Assembly (NCBI GenBank): GCA_049792875.1
Contig: JBARBI010000124.1
Coordinates: forward strand, 1 to 64,000
Source: Sulfotelmatobacter sp049792875
GTDB taxonomy: Bacteria > Acidobacteriota > Terriglobia > Terriglobales > Acidobacteriaceae
Direction of reading: 5' to 3'
DNA: 64,000 nt
Below, piece by piece: positions 16,542 to 23,760 of this stretch (within the stretch, counting starts at the first letter, position 1; every line of letters starts with the position of its first letter). The position numbers and the translations under genes were made by a program. Under the pieces are notes generated by a model. That model was not told the DNA's origin, did not search any database, and was given only the letters and a program-made list of their open reading frames with translations.

Positions 16542-17309
16542 CTAGCGATATTTTGTAGCTAGATCGTTGAAGGGCTGAGAATCCGCGTTCCACGTGCCTT
16601 CGAACGGATTGTCCAGGTCGGTGAGCACGAAGTGGGCGAAGAACAGCAGCATGGTGGTGACCGCGATCGCGACCAGCCCGAGCGCGAGGTTGTGAAACGG
16701 ATAGAAGAACAGCAGAAACAGAATCGTGCCGGCCGTGAGCGTGACGAAAAGAAGAAGGGTGCGGGGAATCCGCTTTATGCTGAGCGCGAGCCTTTCGTCG
16801 CGATGAGCGCTGGCCTGATTGGCGATTTCCAGCAGGCGCTCGTACACCCTGTGCTCAGATTCGTCTGCCGGCCTTGCGTCCGTCAGGCTGGACGCGATTC
16901 CCGAAAATAGCTTTTCGGTCCTCTCCGTATCCTCAGCTCGAGAAAGCATTCCCCATTCCGACTCCACCACTCCGCGGGCATAGGCGCGCACAGCTCGGAC
17001 GATGGGATCGCGGGTGGTCTCGTTGAGGCGTTTGCTGAAAAGAATGAGATCCTTCAGCGCGCCCGACTCTTTCAGAATTTCATTTTCGACGGCGGCAAAT
17101 TGCCCCCAGATGACGTAGGTGGCGAACCCGTAGACGACGCTGTAGAGTGTGCCGATGATCTGGAGCAGCGCGCCGATGCCTTCGGAGTCGTCCGCGAACA
17201 TCTTGTGGAAGCCCACCAGGCGCAGCACCAGGTAGATGGCCGCGGCGGCAGCCATAAGCGCTAAACCCCGGGCGCGGGTTGCAGAGGGAATCACTTCGAT
17301 GGCGCTCAT
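16542..17309 (-). CDS. DUF4239 (bestrophin-like) membrane protein
   Basis: 255 residues with four hydrophobic helices (about 14-33, 48-68, 183-203 and 207-228) separated by a charged cytoplasmic loop. The motifs GTLYSVVYGFATYVIWGQF and VLTDLDNPFEGTWN are characteristic of the DUF4239 family, distantly related to bestrophin channels. No transport activity is established for it. It lies eight bases downstream of rlpA in the same direction, so the two are likely co-transcribed. Confidence 0.8.
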   Translation of the reverse strand: MSAIEVIPSATRARGLALMAAAAAIYLVLRLVGFHKMFADDSEGIGALLQIIGTLYSVVYGFATYVIWGQFAAVENEILKESGALKDLILFSKRLNETTRDPIVRAVRAYARGVVESEWGMLSRAEDTERTEKLFSGIASSLTDARPADESEHRVYERLLEIANQASAHRDERLALSIKRIPRTLLLFVTLTAGTILFLLFFYPFHNLALGLVAIAVTTMLLFFAHFVLTDLDNPFEGTWNADSQPFNDLATKYR

Positions 17310-17316
17310 CGGGGTA

Positions 17317-18096
17317 CTAGTCTAACCGCACCAGGAACACGGCGCCTTCGGTGGTCTCGGTTTCAGCGGCGAGGCTCTGGGCGCGATCGTGGTCGTCGTC
17401 GAGGACGCGGACCCGGATCCACCAGTCTCCGGCCGGACTGGCGAAACGCAGAACCTTGGCCGTGTGGTAGCGGCGGGTGAGGTGATCGGCAAGTTTGGTG
17501 GCGACGTCTTCATCGGGGAATCCGCCAATCTGCACGGCCCATTTTCCACCGGAGTCCAGGGGCGCGGCGGACTGCATCAACTCCACCTTCACGGTGGCGA
17601 CACCCGGCTTCCAGACGTCGAGCCTTTGGGCGGCGGCTAGCGAGAGATCGAGGACGCGTCCGGGAATGAAGGGTCCGCGGTCGGTGATGCGGACCAGCGC
17701 AGTGTCTCCGGTCTTGACGTTGGTGACGCGCACGATGGAGCCCAGCGGATAGGTACGATGGGCGGCCGTCATGGCGTGCATGTTGTAGACTTCGCCGTTC
17801 GATCCGCGGCGGTTGTGGTAGGGCGGACCGTACCAACTGGCAAGTCCGGTTTCGGTGGCAAGGGGCTTAGCACCAGCGGGGAGGGTGGGCTCGGCGAGGT
17901 CGGCATCGGCGTCAGCGTTTTCCCGGGGCTTGGAAGCTGGAGTCTCTTTCGAAGCAGGGACGTTCGCCGCCGGCCTGGACGCTGTCGGTTCGGTTGTTGC
18001 GGCCGGCGGCGGAGGCGGTGGGACATTCACGTGCGCCGGCTTGGGGTGACCGCACCCGCTCAGCACAAGGATCGCGATGAGAACGATCAGCAGCAT
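17317..18096 (-). CDS. rlpA: RlpA-like septal/rare lipoprotein with SPOR domain
   Basis: 259 residues. The signal peptide MLLIVLIAILVLSGC ends with a lipobox (LSGC), so the protein is a lipoprotein, matured after Lgt (encoded at 40850). A Pro/Ala-rich linker follows, then the double-psi beta-barrel: GLASWYGPPYHNRRGSNGE, AAHRTYPLGSIVRVTN and ITDRGPFIPGRVLDLS with the conserved Asp. The C-terminus (KWAVQIGGFPDEDVATKLAD) is a SPOR domain that binds denuded peptidoglycan at the septum. RlpA of Pseudomonas is a lytic transglycosylase; activity here is inferred. The ATG at 18096 was chosen because the signal peptide starts there. Confidence 0.9.
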   Translation of the reverse strand: MLLIVLIAILVLSGCGHPKPAHVNVPPPPPPAATTEPTASRPAANVPASKETPASKPRENADADADLAEPTLPAGAKPLATETGLASWYGPPYHNRRGSNGEVYNMHAMTAAHRTYPLGSIVRVTNVKTGDTALVRITDRGPFIPGRVLDLSLAAAQRLDVWKPGVATVKVELMQSAAPLDSGGKWAVQIGGFPDEDVATKLADHLTRRYHTAKVLRFASPAGDWWIRVRVLDDDHDRAQSLAAETETTEGAVFLVRLD

Positions 18097-18158
18097 CGAG
18101 ATGCTGACGAAGGGGGCGTGGCGGCGTGGCGTGCCTGCGAATCGAGCGCTCGACTGCG

Positions 18159-18386
18159 CTACTTGGGCGGATGGTTGTGCTGCTCCATGTAGTCGGCGAA
18201 TTCCGTTAGCTTTTGTGAGGCCACGCGCAGGGCCTTGGTGGAGTGCGTGCGCACGGCCGGGACCACTTCGTCGTTGAGATACTTGATGAATTCGGGAATC
18301 TCTTTTTCCAGACGTTCGGCGGCTCCGCCGATGGTTTGGCCGACACGGGCCGAAACGTCTTCCACCTTGCGGTTGAAGTCGGTCAT
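18159..18386 (-). CDS. Small helical hypothetical protein
   Basis: 75 residues, MTDFNRKVEDVSARVGQTIG..., almost entirely amphipathic helix, with GGAAERLEKEIPEFIKYLND. It is preceded by GAGGAGC close to the ATG. Its composition recalls small phasin-like or stress-related helical proteins, but I do not recognise a family. It lies 62 bases upstream of rlpA in the same direction. Confidence 0.6.
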   Translation of the reverse strand: MTDFNRKVEDVSARVGQTIGGAAERLEKEIPEFIKYLNDEVVPAVRTHSTKALRVASQKLTEFADYMEQHNHPPK

Positions 18387-18575
18387 GGTGCTCCTCGCGA
18401 TGACTCGGCGTGAATGGACTCACGCGGGGTTGCGGATTGCCAGGCACGGCTATTATTTCGTGCCCGGAGGGCCGCGTCAATGGAGGAGGGCACCCTCGCC
18501 GACACGCCGGTCCAAGAGCGGACCAGGTTCGCGTAGAACTTGTGGCAAGGATTATGTCCTTGATATAGTAAGGAA

Positions 18576-18902
18576 ATGGCGAAGGTCACGAGCAAGCTGC
18601 AACTGACCGTTCCCAAGAAAATTGCGGATCAGTACGGCATCCGTCCGGGGGATGAAGTGGACTGGATTCCCGCGGGCGACAGCATCCGCGTGGAACCGGT
18701 GCGGCGCAGGATCAGAAATCGCGGTGAGCTAGCGGCTCCGCAACGGCTCGCTTTGTTCGATGCCAACACAAAATGGCTGGACGAACTCCAGGCCGACCAA
18801 TTGAAAGAAGCGAAGGCCAAAGGCACGCGAATTACCCGCGAGAACCGGGGTTGGACGCGAGAGGAGCTTTACGAAGAGCGTGGCCTGCCTCGTCGACACT
18901 AA
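18576..18902 (+). CDS. AbrB/MazE-fold antitoxin (VapB-type)
   Basis: 108 residues. The N-terminal 45 residues form an AbrB swapped-hairpin DNA-binding fold: SKLQLTVPKKIADQYGIRPG and DEVDWIPAGDSIRVEP. The C-terminal part is a helical toxin-neutralising tail ending ENRGWTREELYEERG. It overlaps the PIN-domain gene by 23 bases, the usual arrangement of type II toxin-antitoxin operons, in which the antitoxin-toxin complex represses its own promoter. Confidence 0.85.
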   Translation: MAKVTSKLQLTVPKKIADQYGIRPGDEVDWIPAGDSIRVEPVRRRIRNRGELAAPQRLALFDANTKWLDELQADQLKEAKAKGTRITRENRGWTREELYEERGLPRRH

Positions 18903-19320
18903 TGTTCTGGTGTACCGCTGCCACCCGCGAGATCCGGCCAAGCGCGAAGGCGCCCGCGCCGTACTGCGCCGAGGGGCAGCGTCCGGGGCGTTTCGTATTG
19001 CGCATCAATCGTTGGTGGAATTTGTGAACGCCGTGACGAGATCGCGCAGCGGGGCAGCGCCTCTGATGACCGGCGAGGATGCCACGCGACAGGTCGAATT
19101 GTTTATGGCAGAGTTCCCCGTGCTGTATCCCAACGAGCACGTTTTTCGTGTTGCGTTGCGAGGGATGGCGGCCTACAAACTCTCATGGTTCGATGCCCAT
19201 CTCTGGGCTTATGCGGAACATTACGGCCTCTCCGAGATTCTTTCCGAAGACTTTGAACACGGACGCATGTACGGTACGGTGACCATACGAAATCCATTCG
19301 TGGCTCTTGGATTGGCCTAG
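18880..19320 (+). CDS. PIN-domain ribonuclease toxin (VapC-type)
   Basis: 146 residues from a GTG. The PIN active site carboxylates are visible: Asp6 in CLVDTNVLVY, Glu in SLVEFVNAVT, Asp in WFDAHLWAYAE and a final acidic residue in ILSEDFEHG. VapC toxins cleave tRNA or rRNA. Stop overlaps the region just before mutY, so readthrough transcription of mutY from the toxin-antitoxin promoter is possible. Confidence 0.88.
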   Translation: MACLVDTNVLVYRCHPRDPAKREGARAVLRRGAASGAFRIAHQSLVEFVNAVTRSRSGAAPLMTGEDATRQVELFMAEFPVLYPNEHVFRVALRGMAAYKLSWFDAHLWAYAEHYGLSEILSEDFEHGRMYGTVTIRNPFVALGLA

Positions 19321-19345
19321 AGTAGGAAATCACAGGGGACCCATC

Positions 19346-20971
19346 TTGCCGTCGCAGCCGGTAAAATTCGGCAAACTTCTGCTGGCGTGGTATGACGCGC
19401 ATGCGCGCGATCTGCCGTGGCGCAAGAGCCGCGATCCGTACCGAGTGTGGTTGTCGGAGATCATGCTGCAGCAAACCCGTGTGGCCGCAGTGATTGCGCA
19501 CTATCAGGAATTTCTGCGACGGTTTCCAACGTTGGAGAAGCTCGCCCGGGCGCGGGAGGCCTCGGTGCTGGCGGCGTGGAGCGGGCTGGGATATTACCGG
19601 CGGGCGCGCATGCTGCATGCGGCGGCGAAGGTAGTGGTCCGGGAACGAGACGGGAAGTTTCCAGCGACGGCACAGGGATTGCGGGATTTGCCCGGTGTGG
19701 GGCGGTATACGGCAGCGGCGATTGCCAGCATTGCGTTTGGTGAGCCGGTGGCGGTGGTGGACGGGAATGTGAAGCGCGTGCTGCAGCGAGTTTCCGGCCG
19801 GCGCCTCAGTGGGGACGAATTTTGGCTGGCGGCTGAAGACCTGCTGGATCGTGAGCGTCCAGGAGATTTCAACCAGGCGATGATGGAACTGGGAGCGACG
19901 GTGTGCACGCCGCGGGCACCGGCCTGTCTGACGTGTCCCGTGGTGGAATTGTGCGCGACCCGCGGCGAAATGGCGGGGGCAGCGAAGGCGGCGCGGCAGA
20001 AAAAGCGGGAGATTCATTATGCGTTGGACTTTCGCAATGGAGCGGTGTTTCTGGTGCAGCGGGCGCACAACGCGCGGTTGATGGCGGGGATGTGGGAGTT
20101 GCCAGAGATTCCCGCAGGGGCTGAAGCCCTGTCCCATGGGGCTGTTGAGATCGCAGCGCTGGACGCGCTGCGCCACCCAAAAACACAACCTGGCGCCAGT
20201 CCAGAAGCGGCCTTCATACTCAAGCATTCGATCACGGTGACGGATTACACGGTGCGGGTTTGGCGGCTTGGCGCGCCTGAGGATATTCCGGGCAAGAGGA
20301 TCGCTCTTACCCGCCTGCCCAGGCTGGCAATGACTGGACTCACCCGCAAGATTCTCCGCCGCGCCGGCCTGATGACCACAGGCAACGTGCAAACGGGTCG
20401 CGCCATACCCCAGACTATCTCCAGGAAGCCACTGTCGATGCTTACTGCATTGATTTCGCTTTGTATCCTCACTTCGTTGCACGGGTATGCTCAACATGCC
20501 GCCAGTGCTGAACCGCTGCAAACTGGCGTTGTCCTGGTCAAGTTGTCGCCGCCTTTGTATCCGCCGTTGGCGCATCAAGCGCGAATCATGGGCGACGTGA
20601 AGGTCTACGTTCACGTCCGGAAAGATGGAAGCGTCGAGTCCGCAGAATTGTTCAGTGGTCATCCGATGCTGGCTCCGACAGCACTTGAGAGTGCGCGGAA
20701 ATCTCAGTTTGAATGCCGAGGTTGCGGCGATGAGGTGAGTCGATACCCGATGACCTATACCTTTGGCTTTCTTGACGACGGTAAGCCCAGAGAGGTCGTC
20801 ACGGAGCGGCCGGCCCGCTCGGCCAAGTGCCTGTTCCTGTGGAAGTGGGGGATTGAGCGCACAACCACTTGGCAGTGCCCGGATCGCCGTCCGGCGGAAA
20901 CGACGGAATCCCACGGCCACGTGACCATTCTTGTATCGACCGCGTGTCTTGAAACACAGCGCGTCTATTGA
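19346..20971 (+). CDS. mutY: A/G-specific adenine glycosylase MutY fused in frame to a TonB-C domain protein
   Basis: A TTG start at 19346 follows AGGGGAC. Residues 1-340 are MutY: LPWRKSRDPYRVWLSEIMLQ, helix-hairpin-helix LPGVGRYTAAAI, catalytic Asp in AVVDGNV, the 4Fe-4S ligands CTPRAPACLTCPVVELC, and the NUDIX-like C-domain (FLVQRAHNARLMAGMWELPE) ending LTGLTRKILRRAG. There is no stop: the frame continues into a signal-peptide-like segment (MLTALISLCILTSLHGYAQ, ATG at 20438 preceded by AGGAAG) and a TonB C-terminal domain (LSPPLYPPLAHQARIMGDVK). These are probably two genes whose separating stop is lost; the internal ATG may still start the second product. Residues about 255-281 are encoded by an R1 palindrome. 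Confidence 0.85.
   Translation: MPSQPVKFGKLLLAWYDAHARDLPWRKSRDPYRVWLSEIMLQQTRVAAVIAHYQEFLRRFPTLEKLARAREASVLAAWSGLGYYRRARMLHAAAKVVVRERDGKFPATAQGLRDLPGVGRYTAAAIASIAFGEPVAVVDGNVKRVLQRVSGRRLSGDEFWLAAEDLLDRERPGDFNQAMMELGATVCTPRAPACLTCPVVELCATRGEMAGAAKAARQKKREIHYALDFRNGAVFLVQRAHNARLMAGMWELPEIPAGAEALSHGAVEIAALDALRHPKTQPGASPEAAFILKHSITVTDYTVRVWRLGAPEDIPGKRIALTRLPRLAMTGLTRKILRRAGLMTTGNVQTGRAIPQTISRKPLSMLTALISLCILTSLHGYAQHAASAEPLQTGVVLVKLSPPLYPPLAHQARIMGDVKVYVHVRKDGSVESAELFSGHPMLAPTALESARKSQFECRGCGDEVSRYPMTYTFGFLDDGKPREVVTERPARSAKCLFLWKWGIERTTTWQCPDRRPAETTESHGHVTILVSTACLETQRVY
20108..20187 (+). repeat. R1-family bipartite palindrome inside mutY (in frame)
   Basis: First hairpin AGGGGCTGAAGCCCT, spacer, then ATCGCAGCGCTGGACGCGCT followed by GCGCCACCC. 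It matches the full-length R1 copies at 30 kb and 37 kb over its whole extent. It encodes AGAEALSHG and AALDALRHPKTQ, replacing a loop in the C-terminal domain. Confidence 0.85.
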
Positions 20972-21045
20972 AGCGACCCTAGCCTTTGGGTCATCTAATT
21001 GATTGTAAGGCTGGCGGCCTTGGAATCATGTCAAGGGAGAAATGA

Positions 21046-21543
21046 ATGAGCGCATTGGCGATCGGGACTAAGGCTCCCGAATTTGATTTAAAAACTTTAG
21101 ATGGAAAGCGATTCTCGCTGAGCGACGAACTGGCCCGCGGGCCAGTCGTGTTGGTGTTTTTCAAGGTGTCGTGTCCGACTTGCCAGTATGCGCTTCCGTT
21201 TTTCGAGCGGCTGTACAAGGCCTACGGGCGTAAAGGCGCAACGCTGGTGGGCGTTTCGCAGAACGATGCCAAAGATACCGCCGCGTTCAACAAGGAATTT
21301 GGCGTCACGTTCCCGGTGCTGCTGGACGACCCGCGTTCCTACCCCGCGTCGAATGCCTACGGATTAACCAACGTTCCCACCATCTTCTGGATTGCGCAGG
21401 ATGGGGAGATTGAAGTTTCGAGCGTGGGGTGGCTCAAGGCAGACTTTGAAGAGATCAACCGCCGGACGGCGGAGGGTGGGAAGATCACGCTCGCGTCGGT
21501 GTTTAAGCCCGGGGAAGATGTGCTGGATTTCCGCGCCGGTTGA
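21046..21543 (+). CDS. Thioredoxin-fold redoxin (AhpC/TSA or TlpA-like)
   Basis: 165 residues. LAIGTKAPEFDLKTLDGKRF is the classic redoxin N-terminus, followed by VVLVFFKVSCPTCQYALPFF with a CPTC motif, the resolving-cysteine version rather than the PxxxTxxC of true peroxiredoxins. GLTNVPTIFWI supplies the cis-Pro. No signal peptide, so a cytoplasmic thiol-disulphide oxidoreductase. Its peroxide activity is uncertain. RBS AAGGGAGA is well placed. Confidence 0.85.
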   Translation: MSALAIGTKAPEFDLKTLDGKRFSLSDELARGPVVLVFFKVSCPTCQYALPFFERLYKAYGRKGATLVGVSQNDAKDTAAFNKEFGVTFPVLLDDPRSYPASNAYGLTNVPTIFWIAQDGEIEVSSVGWLKADFEEINRRTAEGGKITLASVFKPGEDVLDFRAG

Positions 21544-21580
21544 GGATCGAAAAACTAGCCGCCGGGACGGCGACTGAAGA

Positions 21581-21628
21581 ATCGCCGAGCAGGCGCTCGG
21601 CGGACGGGTCCGGGACCCGTCCCCACAC
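21581..21628. repeat. Tandem palindromes, S family (GGGGACGGGTC type)
   Basis: CGCCGAGC..GCTCGGCG followed by GGACGGGTCC and GGGACCCGTCCCCACAC. Similar words (TGTGGGGACGGG...CCCGTCC) recur at 60012-60095 and, less well preserved, at 23592-23626, 59057-59084 and 61750-61786. Confidence 0.65.
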
Positions 21629-21826
21629 GAACAAAAGCAAACCCACGGCAACTCCGCGCATCTGGACACGTCCGGTTGGGTGCATATTCCGGGGGTGATT
21701 GCACTCTCGTGCGTGGGGTTCCCCCACTTCCCATACAACCGGGCCGGGGGCGTCCATTACAATCCTTCCAGACCTTCAAAAACAGAGTTCCAGCTAGCGC
21801 CGCTTGGTTGGGGGAGATACCTATCT

Positions 21827-23521
21827 ATGCATGGAGTGCTGAAAGCCATTTCAGCGTGTCTGATGGTGTGCGTCGGCCTGTTCGCCTTTGGGGAGGGCGG
21901 AGCGGGCGGTTCTAAGGGCGTGAAAAGCGCGCCTTCCGTAAAGCTGCCGGGCACGGCGTTTGTGGCGCTGGAGACGATTACGCCAGAGCACATTCGCTGG
22001 CACGTGCGCTATCTGTCGCACGATCTGCTGGAGGGACGCGGCACGGGGCAGCGAGGCGGGGACATTGCAGCGGAGTACATCGCGACGCAGTTTGCCGAAT
22101 ATGGCTTGAAGCCGGCCGGCGATCACGGCACCTACATGCAGAAAGTTCCCCTGGTGGGGATCACGGCCCTCCCCGACACTCAGTTTTCCCTGGTGCCCAA
22201 GCGCGGCGAGACTATGAATTTGAAGCCTCTCGATGAATATGTCGCTTACGACCAGACCCAGCAGGCGCAGTCGGACGTGGAAGCAGAGATCGTTTTCGTG
22301 GGATACGGGATCGAGGCGCCCGAGTACAGCTGGGACGACTATAAAGGCCTCGATGTTCGTGGGAAGGTTCTGCTGATGCTGGTGAACGAGCCACCTTCGG
22401 ACGATCCCAAGTTCTTCAAGGGCAAGGCGCTCACCTACTACGGGCGCTGGACGTACAAGTATGAAGAGGCCGCTCGCAAGGGCGCGGTGGGAGTGATTCT
22501 GGTCCACCAGACACAGATGGCGAGCTATCCCTGGGAAGTGGTGCGCAACTCGAATTCCGGGGAGAAGTCCTATTTGAAGCTCGAAGGACCGGCGTTGAAG
22601 GTGGCATCGTGGATTCATCTCGACGTTGCCACCAGGCTGGCTTCCGCCTCCGGGATGAATCTGGAAAAGATGATGACCGAGGCGCAGTCGCGGGAGTTCC
22701 ATCCCGTGAGTCTGGGGGCCAAGCTGAAGGCGCACATGGTGAGCAAGGTTCGGAATTTCGAATCGAACAATGTGGTCGCGATTCTGCCGGGCTCGGATCG
22801 CAAGATGGCCGACGAGGCGGTGATGTATACCGCGCACTACGATCATTTCGGGATTCGCCCCGATATGCCGGGAGACAACATTTTCAACGGCGCCAACGAC
22901 AATGCTACGGGATGCGGCATTCTGCTGGAGGTGGCGCGGGCGTTCGGGACAGCGGCGCAGAAGCCCCGGCGGTCGATTCTATTCGCGGCGGTCACGGCCG
23001 AGGAACAAGGGTTGCTGGGGTCGGAGTATCTGGGGAAGCATCCGCCGATTCCCGCCGGGAAGATTACCCTCGACTTGAATTATGACGATGTAAAGCCGCT
23101 GGGAGCGCCCGAAGAAGTGGAAGTTTCAGGGGCGGAGCGGACGACATTCTATCCGTCGGTCGAGGCCACGGCGAAGGAGTTCCGGCTGGCGATTCGTCCA
23201 GATGCGCTGCCTGAGGCGGGACACTTCTACCGCTCCGATCACTTCAGCCTGGCGCGAGTGGGCATTCCATCCTTCTCCATCAACGAAGGCATGAAGTACA
23301 AGGGACACAGTGAAGCCTGGGGCCTTGAGAAGGAGAACGAGTACGTGGAAAAGCACTATCACCAGCCCAGTGATGAGTACCATCCGGAGATGGATTTTGT
23401 GGGGGACTCGGCGATGGCGCGCTTCGGATTTGCGTTAGGGTGGGAAGCGGCGAGTCTGACTAAGCGGATTGAATGGCAGAAGGGCGATGAGTTCGAGGCG
23501 GAGCGGGCGAAGAGTCAGTAG
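21827..23521 (+). CDS. Secreted M28 family metallopeptidase
   Basis: 564 residues with signal peptide MHGVLKAISACLMVCVGLFA. A PA-type inserted domain occupies about residues 110-280. The M28 zinc ligands are in AHYDHFG (His337, Asp339), FNGANDNATG, the catalytic TAEEQGLLGSEYLG, DLNYDD, and the distal His in YRSDHFSLARVGIP. Co-catalytic di-zinc aminopeptidase or carboxypeptidase acting in the periplasm. Start chosen for the signal peptide and the GGGGGAG site; the frame opens upstream at 21680. Confidence 0.92.
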   Translation: MHGVLKAISACLMVCVGLFAFGEGGAGGSKGVKSAPSVKLPGTAFVALETITPEHIRWHVRYLSHDLLEGRGTGQRGGDIAAEYIATQFAEYGLKPAGDHGTYMQKVPLVGITALPDTQFSLVPKRGETMNLKPLDEYVAYDQTQQAQSDVEAEIVFVGYGIEAPEYSWDDYKGLDVRGKVLLMLVNEPPSDDPKFFKGKALTYYGRWTYKYEEAARKGAVGVILVHQTQMASYPWEVVRNSNSGEKSYLKLEGPALKVASWIHLDVATRLASASGMNLEKMMTEAQSREFHPVSLGAKLKAHMVSKVRNFESNNVVAILPGSDRKMADEAVMYTAHYDHFGIRPDMPGDNIFNGANDNATGCGILLEVARAFGTAAQKPRRSILFAAVTAEEQGLLGSEYLGKHPPIPAGKITLDLNYDDVKPLGAPEEVEVSGAERTTFYPSVEATAKEFRLAIRPDALPEAGHFYRSDHFSLARVGIPSFSINEGMKYKGHSEAWGLEKENEYVEKHYHQPSDEYHPEMDFVGDSAMARFGFALGWEAASLTKRIEWQKGDEFEAERAKSQ

Positions 23522-23760
23522 AGTGCACGAAGTCTCGACCTATAGGTAATAGCCCTTGCTGTGATCCTGTTCAAATAATCGGCTTTGCCCGGCCGGACAG
23601 CCGATGGCGACTGTCCCCACATCAGCACTTCAGGCTTCCGGACAACAAAATCAATGAGTTAACGCGGTAACCTAGGTAACTTTAGTGGCTCTCGTCTGCG
23701 TGCTAACCTCGACATGTCCGTTTGAAATCAGCTACTTCCGAATAGACTTCCTGACGAGGA

